This document shows, piece by piece, positions 22,245-34,067 of a stretch of DNA of 64,000 nt. The notes under the pieces were generated by a model. It searched no databases. It was not told the origin of the DNA and saw nothing but the letters and a program-made list of their open reading frames with translations. The stretch's first letter is position 1. The number at the start of each line of letters is the position of its first letter. Location: assembly GCF_016545825.1 (NCBI RefSeq), contig NC_052619.1:46190127-46254126 (forward strand), in the 5' to 3' direction. The position numbers and the translations under genes are program-made. This DNA is from Eucalyptus grandis (Eukaryota > Streptophyta > Magnoliopsida > Myrtales > Myrtaceae).

Positions 22245-22940
22245 GAAATTTGAAGTTCCTGAATTTCAACTGCTGTAAGTCGTTGATTAAAGTTCGAAAC
22301 TTCTCAGAGGTGCCAAATTTGGAGACATTGAACTTAAGTAGGTGCTTGAAACTCAAGGAGCTTTCAAGCAAACTGAAGCTGAATAAACAGTCGATGTAAT
22401 TGGCTGCTCTTAGCTGATGAGTTTCCTGATATTAAGGATATGGAGAGCTTAACAAAACTTTATTTATCTCAGACCTCTATAAAATAACTTCCTGCATTAA
22501 TTGAAAACCTAATCTCTATTAAGTTTTTGCTTTTGATTTCATGCAAAAGTCTTATCAGTCCTCCTATTAGCATTTACAAGATGCAATGTCTAGAGCACCT
22601 TTCTCTTGATGGTTGTTCATTATTTGGCTTGTTTCCAAAGAGCAGTGAGAAATCCAATCTCCCTAATGGTAGACTTGGATTTCCAAATCTGGTCTCCTTA
22701 TGGGTGCAATCTGTCAAAGGCAGAATTCCTTCAGAGTCTCACCTGCTTCTCTTCCGTAAATATTTTGCATCTCTTAGGAAATAACTTTGTAAGACTTCCT
22801 GCATGCATTTGCAAGTTTGAGGAGTTGATGGTTCTCAAAAAATTAGATGATTGCAAGCAGCTATAGGAGATCCTAGAGCTCCCACCAAAACATTTGCAGC
22901 CTAGAAGCAAATGGCTGCAATGAACTGTCCAGATTTCCAA
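22245..22940 (+). pseudogene. TNL-2 exon 4: LRR remnant
   Basis: NLKFLNFNCCKSLIKV, VPNLETLNLSRCLKLKEL and, in other frames, SIYKMQCLEHLSLDGCSLF and LHLLGNNFVRLPACI are recognisable TNL LRRs. At least five in-frame stops or frame changes occur. The overlapping open frames at 22527-22784 and 22606-22866 are the two halves of one broken exon, not separate genes. Confidence 0.8.
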
Positions 22941-23088
22941 AGTTGCCTATTCAGTGCATTCAATACTCCATGTCAGTGTATGTTCACTTATATTCATGTC
23001 ATGGATTGGTTCGCGAAGGCATTAACCTGGCTAATATTACATGTATGCATGAGCTGGTGGGATTCTGATTTAATAGATTTGCTATAGC

Positions 23089-23570
23089 AAGATGTTCGTG
23101 AGATGGTTCACTGCACGGATACTATACTTCCTGGAAGAGAGATAGCATGTTGGTTTATCTAAAGTCTTAAGAATGTTCTGTCTCTTTCTTGGTATCCCAA
23201 GATTTGCATGGGAGTATCCTTGGATTAGATTTATGTGTTGCCTTGTGATTGGAGGAAGGAATTGGGGCTAGCATTTCGTGTGAGGTTCAGGTATTGGTGA
23301 ATCATGTTCATAGTAATAATGATACAAGAACATTCTCTTCATTATAGTTTCATCACTTACGGTTTAACTATATTACATGCTGTTCATTTGATGAGCTGGA
23401 TGAGATGCTAGAGATTGAGTGGAGTCTCTTTGATGTTTCATTCGAGGTATCAAAAGCAACACTAAGAAGGTGTAGGTTTCGCCTTATATGCATGCAAGCG
23501 GAGAATGATGTAAGGGTTCTATACCAACATGAATTGCCCTTGGGAAGCACCTCAAGTTGTTACAGATAAT
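23089..23570 (+). pseudogene. TNL-2 C-JID remnant
   Basis: Pieces in different frames resemble C-JID: TILPGREIACW, WYPKICMGVSLD-like codons, and CRFRLICMQAENDVRVLYQH at about 23470-23530. This matches the CGFRLICKPLENDLEI part of TNL-1 C-JID copy 1. Stops and frame changes occur throughout. Confidence 0.7.
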
Positions 23571-24690
23571 CTCGGTTATTGGAGATATTCCTGATTCATG
23601 GTAGAAAGGTCCACCTTTAAATTGCATTTAGTAGTTGTGCTGTTTCCTGGTGAGATCATTATGACCCTCTTGTCCATTTTCTGATGTGTTTCTATGGATA
23701 TGTGACGATTACATTGGCTGTCACATGAAGCAACTTCATCTAGGTTTGTGACAAAAGATGGATGGATGGGATATTTGTTGATTTGGCTAGTGCTAATTCT
23801 AAATTTTGAAATTGAACTGTAAGGGACAGATTTGCAAATGTCCAAAATTATACATGTGGCATTTCTATTATTTAGAAGCCGCAAATTCGAAATTTTGCAG
23901 CCAAATTTAGCTTTAGGCAATTGGGAGTTATCCAAATGCTGAAATATAAATGGATATTGAAAGAAGTTATGTAGATCTTGTTTTTTGGCCTCAATGTAAG
24001 TATTGTTTGAGTCACTATGATCTTGTGCTCTAAAATTTGCTAGATTTGTATTGCTTTTTTGTGCTTCACTCCTGTGGATCCTATTTTTTTTTTTCCATAT
24101 TGCTTATTGCATCACAATACGAAGTATCAGTGTCAATACACAAAGAGACTGAAGTTCTGGCTCTTTGCTCTCTTTCATGTTTATGTGTATATTAATATCT
24201 CTTTAAGTTTGCCCCTTTTATGCTAGTTGGAATGCTTATCACACAAGATTGTAGTAGCAATACAATTTGATGTGAAGGTTAGCTTTTCAAAGTTCTCAGA
24301 TGTAGCTCTGTTTCTGCCTTTAACCAAATTAAGCTGGCTGGTGTTAATTTTACTCTTCTGCAGAGCTTTTGGGCGTTACGTCTTTGTGGAAGTTTGAACA
24401 AGCAAGCAAGCAGCTCCATATGTTTTATGCCACAGGCATCAATTGGTTAAAATTTCTCTGGTTTTTAGCAAATTCATGGTGTATACCTTCATACGCTCAA
24501 AAATAAATTCAAATTCCTTCCTATTTTCAGAATGGTATTTCGCTGTGCATCCAAGCAATTACCCTTCTATGTGCCATTTTCTTGCCTTCGTGTCTGTTTC
24601 TGTGACAGAGTATGGCTATACTTATGTAAGAGGATATTCTATGGTTGAGTCACATTATCACAAAACTCCATTCACTGCCACTTTCTTTAA
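23571..24690. other. 3' flank of TNL-2, no gene recognised
   Basis: AT-rich, no domain in any open frame. The minus frame 23576-23935 and plus frame 24443-24919 lack motifs, and the latter runs into the duplicated flank, so neither is called. Confidence 0.45.
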
Positions 24691-24699
24691 CCAACAATT

Positions 24700-24880
24700 T
24701 ACTTTATATAGTTTTCGCTGTGAAGTGTCCTCCCTTGTCTGTGCTAATTCTCAAGTTTCTAACAACAATTTTAAGCAACTAAAATATTCTACATTGAAAA
24801 CTTCTATTCTTGACCCTTTAGCTGAAGCAGCAATGTCGCACACCAATCTCTCTAGTGAAATAGCTATTCTGTCTTATCTA
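24700..24880. repeat. TNL downstream repeat, third copy
   Basis: Matches 15820-15950 and, less well, 14850-15010: TTTTCGCTGTGAAGTGTC, AATTTTAAGCAACTAAAAT, AGCTGAAGCAGC, CTCTCTAGTG. It sits after TNL-2 as the others sit after TNL-1, so it was copied together with the TNLs. Confidence 0.65.
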
Positions 24881-25899
24881 ACTGTAACTATGAGGATCTT
24901 CATTGTAGTTTACATCTAATCTCTCCTATAATTTTCTCTCTTCAACAATGCCATGGATCCAATCATATTCATTCCTATCGAAACAGAAGAGGGAGAGAGT
25001 TATGGATAATTACAAAGTATAGCCATTATCTAGCATGAAGTGAACAGCATAATCTAGGAAGAGGAGTTTTAAACGGGCCAAAAATTTCTGATCAAGTTTA
25101 GTATTTTCTAGTCAATAATGGCTTTGGTAGTGATGAAATTTATGATGGACACGCATAAAGCATATACTCTTATTGTGTAGAGTGAAGAATGCCAAGTTTC
25201 GATGTTTACTCTTCAATTCATATTAGACTTTACCATGTAACTTTACTATTCGCTGGATAATTTTACATATTGGTGCCGTTGAATTCAGATCTTTTTATTC
25301 GATCAATATATCTTATGGATGGAATGCAAAAATTTCTGAAAGGCTGCGTTGGACTTGACTTTAGAGCATAGCTTTTTCATTTCAAGTTCTCTTTCCCACT
25401 TGAAGCACAGTCAGAAATGAGAATAGAACTTCCATACTTTAATATAGCTTCCATTTATTTATACCTAACAAAAGCAAGGCAGAAATCGATGTCATAGGTT
25501 AGGTCGACTCGGTCGATTGGTGTTGGTGTTAAGCTAGTCAAGTCTTGACACTTCCTCTCCTAGGCAGTTAAAATTATTTTTGATAGCAGAAGATAAATGA
25601 GTTTGAAATTGGGGATTCACCATCATACAAATGCGTTCCCATCACATTAGTGGATTCAAAGAGAGCCTCCTTCCATTTAATGACCCCCTCCGAGCCCGTC
25701 CCATACTTGAGTTTGAAATTAGTTTTCTTTTTCTTTTTTTTTTTTTTTTTTTTTTCCTAATATATAGTAGTTTATTCGACAGTAGATTGACCTTGAATTT
25801 GTTCTATATTGCCCAAGTAGATGTATAAGGATATTCCATGTTTAACAATTCTGTGTATAAATTTTTGGGAGGATTGGTGTTGACACTCCGTGTGATGCT

Positions 25900-26580
25900 G
25901 AATGTCTTGGAACTGTCATCCAAACCCATCCCTAGAAAAAAACTGTCATTTCTACTTTGCATCCAACAAAATAGTTATGAATGACTTCGCCATCTCTAGT
26001 TCCAAGTCTGAGCTTTCTTGCATTTTCAATGAAATTTTGACGTTCTCTCTCACCAAATTTAAGATTTGCATAGCCTCCTGCCTCAACAACAGGCGATAAA
26101 AGAAATTCCTGTCTGATTCTTATAGCAGCTCTGTCATTTCAATTCAAACCTTCTTTTCACATGAGCATGTAACTTCTTGGAGCATTTTGATCACGACCTT
26201 TCCTAAGATTCAAGTTACGGTTGTGGTCAAGTTGGGAAGATGGCATTCTGTACTTTCCATCTGGACATAAAACAAGCACTAATCTTTGCTTTCACATTGC
26301 TCCTGACACAGGCCTTGGCTTAACAACATTAGCCAATCTACACATACTCTTTCCACGATGAGAACATGCAAAAGTCAAGTATTAGATCTTACCATCATCT
26401 CCATTTTGCGAGCTCCTCCTTGGGACACCAAGTCCCACTTGTTTAGCCTATCTTTTGCAGTACCCTTAAGAGTTCCTCTACGGAATCGAGTACCATTCCT
26501 TGCCTCGATTTTATTACAATATCTTTGTCAATTTGATTTCATTTTGGCTCATCTACAGCAGCTTCTCTTTAACATTCTTT
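25900..26580 (-). pseudogene. FAR1-RELATED SEQUENCE fragment B (FAR1 DNA-binding part)
   Basis: Minus-strand pieces in family order: GMVLDSVEEL near 26500, CVRSNVKAKISACF with a following RWK near 26300-26240, and VVEAGGYANL with FGERERQNFIENARKL near 26080-26010. These match the WRKY-like FAR1 zinc-binding domain and the linker before the transposase domain. The transposase domain itself, present in fragment A, is not found here. Frame changes and stops are frequent. The right flank (26620-26840) aligns with the right flank of fragment A. Confidence 0.72.
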
Positions 26581-26599
26581 ATTGTCAGATAGCGTGACA

Positions 26600-26840
26600 C
26601 CATTCTATACAGCGTGACACCATTCTACACTTCTGGTGTTGACATGAGTTCTTCTTGTTTTTGCTAAAATAACAAAAAACAAAAATTTTATTAAGACAAT
26701 TAATTAGTGATATTGGTACAATAAAGATTATGACCGGTTATTTTTCTAACTAAGAAAATGACACAATAGTTTGCTTATTTGTCTAACCATAAACAAACAC
26801 CATAGCTAATCTATTAAAAACAATTTGTACCTTTTTTTCT
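26600..26840. repeat. Duplicated flank shared with 17161-17380
   Basis: Partner of the flank of FRS fragment A. It starts with a 20-bp tandem doubling of CAGCGTGACACCATTCTA-type sequence (26590-26630). Noncoding. Confidence 0.5.
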
Positions 26841-29300
26841 TCAAACTAGGAGCCTATGGTCTCAATTGGGTAAGAAAGTTGTTGTAATATTGACACGGAA
26901 GCCGATAAGGATTTTGTAATTCAAGTTAATACAAAATCATGAAAGAAATAGACAAAGAATAATAAAGGACATAAAAAAAAATTTACCTAGCTCGATCCAA
27001 ATATTAGTACCTTTATTAGGGAGAGTAAAAAAAAATAATTCATTATAAGAAGAGGATTATAATTTATAATTGCTAACGTATTTTCATACGAAGTGTTTAT
27101 AAATAAAACTACTCAATTGGACGTAAAGTGTTGTTTGTTCTGCCGCCGACGAATAGGAGCTCTCTTTGCACGGCTTCTCGATTTCCTTTCTTCACGGCGC
27201 GGCTCTCTAGGAAGTCACTGTGCGGCTAAAACCACCCGAACCTTTGCCGTGCGGTTATTCCTGAGAGCTGAGATGGAAAACCCACACTTCTGCTTGATTG
27301 CTCCTTCGTGCGGCTGGCTACAATAGGCTAGAGAGGGGAAGAAACAAAACCTTTCACAATGACCCTTTTACCCCCGCAATAAAAAATATAATAATAAAAT
27401 ATGGGAGTCCCTCATTTTGTCTTCTAGTGCACCAGAGTTTTCTCCCTCTCGTTCTCACCGTAGCACAACGCTCCCCTTTTAGACCCCTTTTTGTCTTTTT
27501 GTGCAAAATGTTATTCCCTCTCTTGACTTTTTTGTATCAATATGTCAGGGGGAGAGAGAGAGAGAGAGAGAGAGTCCAAGCTCTTCACTTTTTCTGTGAA
27601 CGCACTTCCTTTCTCTTCTCTCTCTTTTAATGCGGCCGAACTCCTTTTCTTTTCTCAAGTCTCCCGTAGAAAGCGACCACCCCCCACAAAGTCCCCAGGC
27701 CCTCCATTTATAGAGGTAGCTCCACCCTTATTGATAAGAATTTTTAGATATAAAATCTTATTTTATTTGATCTCCAATCCATCACACGCTCAGATTTTTC
27801 ATTTGAAGCTCAAAAGATGTGGCCTTGTTTGGCAATTATTTCTGAAATAACTACTTTTATTTTTTTGTTCTCCATAACAAAAAAAAGAATAAAAAACCAT
27901 TTGATAAAATTTTTGCTCTTGAAAATAGATTTGGAATAAAATCAAAAAGTAAAAACAGTTACTTATTATCCTTGAGAATAATTTCAAGAATCAAGCCTAA
28001 CTTTTTATTTCTTTTCTTTATTTTCTTCTTCCCTCTTCTTCTTATTCTTTTCTTCCTTCTAGTCCCAGCTAGTCACTGTCCATTGCTAGACCTCGCCAGG
28101 TTAGGGTGAGCTCTGACAAGCTCATTAGAGGCTCACCTGACCACGATGAGCCTTGGCCTCATCGGTGGCAAGGCGATTCGACAATGCTCTGCTTCGCCTG
28201 GCCATCGACAAGACTCGGCCTTGCCCTAGCCTAGCTAGGCCGAGTCATGAGGTTGAGCCTTGCCTAGCCACTGGCAAGGCTTAGCCTCCCCTAGATTTGA
28301 TGAGGCCGAGGCTTGCCATGGCCAGGTGAGCATCCGATGAATTGATAAATGCCAATAATCACTAGAATTGAATTTCATCAATCATGAGTTAAGTGCAAAT
28401 TTTAAACTTGCCATGCGGACTATACCTTTGAGAAATTCCTTCTATTGCACATATGATGTGCTTATGGAACAACAAAGAAATTCCTCCTATTGCACATATA
28501 ATGTGCTTATGGAACAACAAGTATACGACCGCTTATGGAAACATTCCAAATGAATGTGCTTTTCTTTATCAATGTAGGTACCTTCAATCACCTTTCTAGG
28601 TGTTTTAAATCTTCTTTTCCCCCTTGCATTTCGCACATTGTTGGATGAAGACTCATAAGATATTTTCCAATTTATTGATGGTGATTGAGTTGTTGATCTT
28701 ACCAAACCAAAGCTCGAGCTTGAGTTTTTGAAGGTGACAACAATAGTGAGCGCACCTTATTACTGGACTGAATTTGATAATCTACTCCGTATATCCAGCA
28801 TTTCTCAAGAAGTCAACAAGAAATGTCCCTCCCCTTCTTTACAGCAGAGAAACAAAAAATGCATAATATTCTTAATATTGGGGGCATGTCATATTCCACG
28901 TCATCAACAAAACACTCAACTGTTTAGTCGATATGTGGCCCTTCCCTCTCACTCTCTCTCCTCCCCTTCGTTGTTACCGACCGTGGCACTCTCTCTGTCT
29001 TCCTCTCCATACGTCTCTTTTTTCCCTTCCTCTTCCATCCGCCATGGCTCGAGCTTGAGTGCAAGGCTCATGCCCACTTCAGGTTGAGGAGGGGTGACGA
29101 TTAGGGGGAGGCGATTTGGAGGTCTCGAGGTTTAGGAGCGTGGAGACTTGGTCGAGCTTCATTTGCAGTAAGACGGCTGATCTTAGGGGATTCGTAGCGA
29201 TTTTGCAGGAGACATCACGCCGTGGTTGGTCACCTTGTGCATTTACCATTGACTTTGCCAAGCTCGATAGCACTTGAATTTGTGCTCCACCATCCCCGCT
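26841..29300. other. Intergenic region with repeats, no gene recognised
   Basis: Holds a (GA)n tract at 27550-27573, a purine/pyrimidine-rich stretch, and a repetitive GC-rich stretch at 28070-28340 built from words like GAGGCTCACC, GGCCTTGCC and CAAGGCTCGGC. Such stretches occur inside nonautonomous DNA transposons; a possible left end is CCTTGTTTGGCAATTATTTCTG near 27823. No coding domain seen. Confidence 0.4.
28431..28520 (+). repeat. 45-bp tandem repeat (two copies)
   Basis: 28431-28475 and 28476-28520 differ at two sites. The period equals 15 codons, so a frame through both reads RNSFYCTYDVLMEQQ and then RNSSYCTYNVLMEQQ. The frame is short (61 codons) and has no known domain. Confidence 0.9.
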
Positions 29301-29305
29301 CAACA

Positions 29306-29550
29306 AGGGTGTGCATGACAAAATTTCTAGAATAGAAATTGATTTTTGGCCAGAAATTGATTTCTTGATTTCTATTTCAGAAATTGAGAAGTTAAAAATT
29401 TTAGTTTTTGATTTCTTTTTCAAATATATTTTAGAATAGAAATCTATTCCAGAAATAAAAAAATCAAATTACGTTATCAAACAGATTTCTGTTCCAAATC
29501 TATTTCGAGGAACAGAGAAATAGAGAAATAGAAATTTTATCATGCGCCCT
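29306..29550. mobile_element. Small inverted-repeat element (MITE-like), 245 bp
   Basis: Begins AGGGTGTGCATGA and ends TCATGCGCCCT, an imperfect inverted terminal repeat. The inside is AT-rich with repeated AGAAATTGATTTCT-like words. The termini and interior resemble the larger element at 57405-58420. No coding capacity; I could not fix a clean TSD. Confidence 0.6.
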
Positions 29551-30129
29551 AAGACTTCAGCAAGAAGTTCCTCCATTCCTCCCTCTCTAATCTAGCGGCT
29601 ATGGACAGGAGTTTAAAGCTCGGGCCACCATGGCCACGAGCTCGAAGCTCAAGTGGCCATTGCTATGAGCTTGAGGCCGAGCTTGAAACTCGAGCTGCCA
29701 AAGCTACCCCAAGCCCTAGGTTCAAGGTCGAGCTCCATGGCCAAAGCGGCTATGAGCTCGAAACTCGAGCCACGGCGGACACAGAGGAAAGAAAAGAAAA
29801 GTAGAGAGGAAGAGAGAGAGCGAGTCACAGGTCAGTAACGGAGGGGAGGAGAGTAACAGTGAGAGAGAATGGAGGCACTAATTGACAAGTGGGATCCATC
29901 TGCCACGTGTCAATCAATTAATTGAGTGTTTTGCCGATGACGTGGAATAGGAGATACGCCTAAGAGAAAATATTTTCTCATTTGACAAACCCATCAAAGA
30001 GAGACCTCAAAAGAAACGAAGCCAAACTTATTGATGCTCAATGAACAAAACAAAACTGTCTCGTACATGCTAAAAGAATCGAATCAATGATCAAAAATGG
30101 TATTGGCAAAATAAGTAAAATGTACATAC
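29551..30129. other. Downstream of the receptor-kinase exon; no second exon found
   Basis: Here, on the minus strand, the second exon of the receptor-like kinase would be expected. I find no kinase-like translation (no HGNLKSSN or DYCL-like words). Instead there is a repetitive stretch built on GAGCTCGAA/GCTCGAG words (29600-29780) and A-rich DNA. Confidence 0.55.
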
Positions 30130-31555
30130 CATGAATGAGATTATAGAGGCTGCCATTGGGTTGATAATCGAAGACCACAAGCCTCTCCCCTTTGGCCTGA
30201 AAGAAAGCCCTCATGGGCACCAAATTCGGGTGCCTCGACCAGCCCACGGAGTCCATGTGCCCTTCGAACACCTCCTCGCTCGTGCCCGCCGTCTTACCGG
30301 CATCGAGCCGCTTCACGGTCACGATCAGCTGGTTGTTGAGCACGGCCTTGTACGTCATCCCGATCGTGCCTCTGCCGAGCAACTCGGCGGACACTCTCAT
30401 GAGCTGCTCCAACGTGTACAGTTGCGACTCTCCTGCGCAGAACACCAAGCACCCGCTCCTCTGAACTCTCTGCTAAGCCTCTTGAATCTTGCTGTTGTAC
30501 TTCTCTCGCAGCTCCGTCATCAAGTTCGGAGCCGCAGAATTCACGGCCCTAGCTTGCACAACGGGCTCGTCGGGCTCCGCGGGCCCTTTCGGTCTCGTGT
30601 GGGTCTGGCGTTTCCGGGCCTTGCACAGGATGAAGACGATCAGCAATGCCGAAACCAGCAGTATGACCCCGAGCGCGAAACCCAGGATCACGCCGGTTCT
30701 CTTGGGCTTCCTCGGCGATGAAGACGCGGGCGACACGACGACGCCGTTCTGAGACTGCGCGCTCTGCGCCAGCGGAGCCGGCACGGAGCTGCTCCTGTTG
30801 CCACCGGAGGAGGTGGGCCCGAAGAACGGGGCGCCCGACGCGCACGCCTTGTTGATCACCTCGCCGCAGAGCCCCGGGTTCCCGGCGAACGCCGACGGGT
30901 CGAACCGGGACAGGGTCGGCGTGGCGGGGATCGGGCCGGTGAGGTTGTTGCCGGAGACGTTGAAAGCTTTGAGCAGGGTCTGGTTGAGGGGCGGCAGCGC
31001 CCCGCCGAACCGGTTCCCGTCGAGGAGGAGGGTGTCGAGCCGGTCGAGGGCGGTGATCTGGGCGGGGATCGGGCCGGCGAAGGCGTTATGGCCGAGGTCG
31101 AGGACGCGGAGGCGGCGGAGGGAGAGGAGGGAGGAGGGGAAGGGGCCGGAGAAGGAGTTGAGGCCGAGGGAGAGGGAGCGGAGGTTGGCGAGGGGGAGAG
31201 GTCGGGAGGGGGCCGGAGAGGGAGTTGTTGCGGAGGGAGAGGACGCGGAGCTGGTCGAGGCGGGAGAGGGTGGCGGCGGCGAGGGAGCCGCGGAGGCCGG
31301 AGGAGGGGAGGGCGAGGCGGACGACGCGGCCCTGGGCGCACTTCACGCCCCGCCACTGGCAGAAGTCGAAGCGCTCGTTGAGGGCGAAGAGGAGGCGGTT
31401 GTCGAGGTCGGCGCGGGACTTGGAGGAGAGGAGCGCCACGGCGTCGGAGGGGAGGAGGGAGTCGAGGGGCGGGTCGGCGGCGGCGGTGGTGGTGGGCGGC
31501 GGGGGAGGAGGAGGAGGAGGAGGAGGAGGGAGAGGGCGGCGGTGCTGAGCGTCAT
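30130..31555 (-). pseudogene. LRR receptor-like (pseudo)kinase, first exon only, broken
   Basis: Minus strand, ATG at 31555: MTLSTAALS plus a Leu-run signal peptide, then in another frame [20 protein letters not shown] and [20 protein letters not shown]. LRRs follow ([49 protein letters not shown]), then CGEVINKAC, a Pro/Ser-rich spacer and a membrane segment (VILGFALGVILLVSALLIVF). The juxtamembrane/kinase start has [16 protein letters not shown] and [20 protein letters not shown], ending LIHG|GTATGT. This is the layout of plasma-membrane RLKs annotated as probable inactive receptor kinases (At5g67200 type). Defects: a frame change in the CTC-rich leader (about 31510), two 1-nt losses near 31200, TAG for Glu at about 30473, and no kinase exon 2. 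Confidence 0.85.
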
Positions 31556-34060
31556 TGCTTGCTTGGAGTGGAGTGGGAGTTTGGGATCATGGGGAAGTAA
31601 GAAAAAGGTCACGTGAAAGTGGGGAATATGGTGGAACATGTGAGTGACTTTTTTTTGAATTTGGAACGTCACTGCTGGGAAGACAGTATTATGGAGTATT
31701 TTTTGCTAGGTGTTTGAGAAGACTCTTTTTTCCTTTAATGCCACCGGAAAAAAAAAAATCTCAAATTATTAAACTTATGACAAATTTAACGCCCGTTCAA
31801 TTTTTTACTAAATATTATTGTCAAATTGTTAAGTTGGATATCACATGACAATTGAAATGTACTAATTGAAGGTTTTACTTCAATTTGTCACATATTTACT
31901 AATTTATGATTTTCATAATATTAATATTAATTTAATATAAATTAATAGAAAAAATTTATCACAAATATATCAAACATTTTTTGGTGGAATTTGGGATTTA
32001 TGATTTTTTATGATATTAACCCATTTTTCTTTTTTAGATAATGACATCAATCATTTACTGATTTTCAATCTATGAGCGCATGGACTTTTATTAAATCAAG
32101 TAACTTAATTTTTTAAAAACGTTATTAAAAAATGTGGTTTGCTTTTTCTAAAAATATACCAAAAATGTTCATTTGGTGTTTGCTTTCTTGACAAGAATTC
32201 ATATAGCGGTAATAATGAGGAAAAAAATCTAGTAATTATTCTATCCTCCAATTTAAAATTATTAATATATTATAACATTGTGCAAGGAATAAAATAATCG
32301 CTCACTTATGTAGAACGTGCATGAAATTTAGTAATTAATATGAAAAAAATGTGCACATGAAAAGTGTATCTCATAAGTGTACATATACTTTTAGGCTTTC
32401 CCCCGGAGAGGAGGGTCCCGGTTGACCCACGGTCAGCGGTGGTCGCCCCCATCTCTTGCCGTCGATGATTTCACCACCCCATAAAAGCGTTCTCGCAAAC
32501 GTACCTGGGTTATATATACAAGAAATATCTAGACAAAAAAAAAAAAAACTTTTCCGTAAATGTACGAGAAATACATACAGTGTACTTATAAAGAACCGAA
32601 TGCGATTCCATTTAAAGAAAGAGAAGATGGAAAAAGAAAGGGAAAAGGTCTGCAGACAACAGCGCAACTGCACTCCTTTTCGGGCTACTACTATCTTTGT
32701 ACTATTGACATTGCTCCCCAGCAAGAGTTTTGACATTGCCGATCGCTGTGTGAGCATCGAGGTCGTTAAGAACAGTGGCTCGGCATTGCCGGACATTTGA
32801 CCCCATCGGTCCATGACTCGACGCTAATAAATTCAAATTTTGTCGAAGAAGTGATGCAACCTCCTGATTTTAGGGCCCGAATTTGACTAAAAATCGAATC
32901 AATTCTAGGCCCATTCGGCCCAATGGTTGGTTTGAGTGGTATATGTGATTTGATGACATCAAGGTCATAAAAAAGCAAGTCACATCATTGGACATTTGAC
33001 CCAATCTATCCAAAATTCAACACAAATTGAGTTCGATTTGTGGAAGAAGCAAAGCAACAACCGGATTTGAGGGCCCGATTCTGAGTGAAACCCTAAGCAA
33101 ATGAATGCTTGATTGACTCAATGGTTAGTTCAAGAGGCATGCATGACACAATTACATTAAGTAATAGATTTTTTCACATCAAATTATGATTCATGTGAAA
33201 TGATAAATATGAGATTGTATAATCATGATCATGAAAGCTGGAAGTGCACAATTATTTGCTATTATTGTCACCTAACTTCTCTACTTGGTGAATAAGCTTT
33301 TATCTAATTTAGTTGGTACTAGAATACCAAAAGTAATTATAGCAACTTTTCTTATCCTTATTAGTTACTTCTTATATTGAAAAAGCATGTGCACTTCTAT
33401 TAGTAATAAGTAACATCTCATTTTATCTGTAATTTTTCAGGACATTGAGCAACTTTTAACAACCCAGTAAAGATAAACTCCTCATTCCAATCGTAACTTA
33501 TAATATTGAAACAGTAAGTGTCAATATACAAAGTAATTACACTTAGTAACTTCATTGCGCAATAAGAGTAAATCTCTATATTGGAAAAGTAAGTGAGCAT
33601 GCTTTTTGCTAGTGCTGGCCAGAGAAAGATTGGATCGCTCTCTCCTCGGTCAGAATCTAGTCGGGGAGATAGGTGCGACAATAATGAAAAAAAAAAAAAG
33701 GTATCTGAAGATGAAGAGGAGGAGAATAAACAGAGATACACGCAAGCAGAGGAAGATTATTGCTAACGAAAAAAATGGTAGGATCAGCGGTGGTCAGAGA
33801 CAATATCCTTTTTGACTACTTGGCATGAAGAAGATTAGTTAGATGCGGCAAAAATGGCCCTTTTAAGATTCAACCAACACAGGAAGACTATTATACACAG
33901 GCCCATAAAAGGTTAGCTCTCCTCTTTTATCTTTGAAAGCAGTGTTTTTCTACAAGTATGGTAACTTTTTTAGCCGAATAAGTAGTTTCCAAAATATTAG
34001 TAAGTGGTATATTTTCATCTAATTGGTAATTAGTAATCTTCAATGGGAAAATGTATAATA
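31556..34060. other. Intergenic DNA, no gene recognised
   Basis: AT-rich. Open frames on both strands at 32371-32814 (147 and 114 codons) overlap each other and have no motif. From about 33230 to 34040 there are scattered TTAGTAA/GGTAACTT words of the TTGGTAA repeat type. An A-rich, polybasic frame at 33606-33815 is not credible as a protein. Confidence 0.4.
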
Positions 34061-34067
34061 ATGCGAA

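Larger units (their letters stand above)
20160..23570 (+). pseudogene. TNL-2: heavily decayed TIR-NB-ARC-LRR gene
   Basis: Closest to TNL-3 in this window. TIR 20160-20563, NB-ARC 20769-21773, short exon 21879-22150, LRR about 22245-22940, C-JID remnants about 23089-23570. Lesions seen by comparison with TNL-3: the ATG is lost, about 31 nt and about 60 nt are missing from the TIR, Cys of WCLxE has become TGA, the linker and original acceptor before NB-ARC are deleted, at least five stops lie in NB-ARC, the NB-ARC donor GTGAGA reads GAGAGT, and the LRR has many stops. No functional product is plausible. Confidence 0.92.

Noticed and set aside
27542..27630. Open frames encoding Arg-Glu runs (GERERERE)
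   Set aside because: A (GA)n microsatellite read in frame.
28070..28340. Possible GC-rich gene fragment with Leu/Ala codons
   Set aside because: Built from repeated GAGGCT/AAGGCT words with no stable frame; typical filler of nonautonomous transposons.
30798..31616. 272-codon open frame on + opposite the receptor-kinase exon
   Set aside because: GC-rich low-complexity shadow (Gly/Glu/Arg runs) of the minus-strand LRR exon, whose motifs are unambiguous.
32371..32814. 147-codon minus frame and 114-codon plus frame on the same DNA
   Set aside because: No domain, mutually overlapping, A-run inside; no sign of codon constraint.
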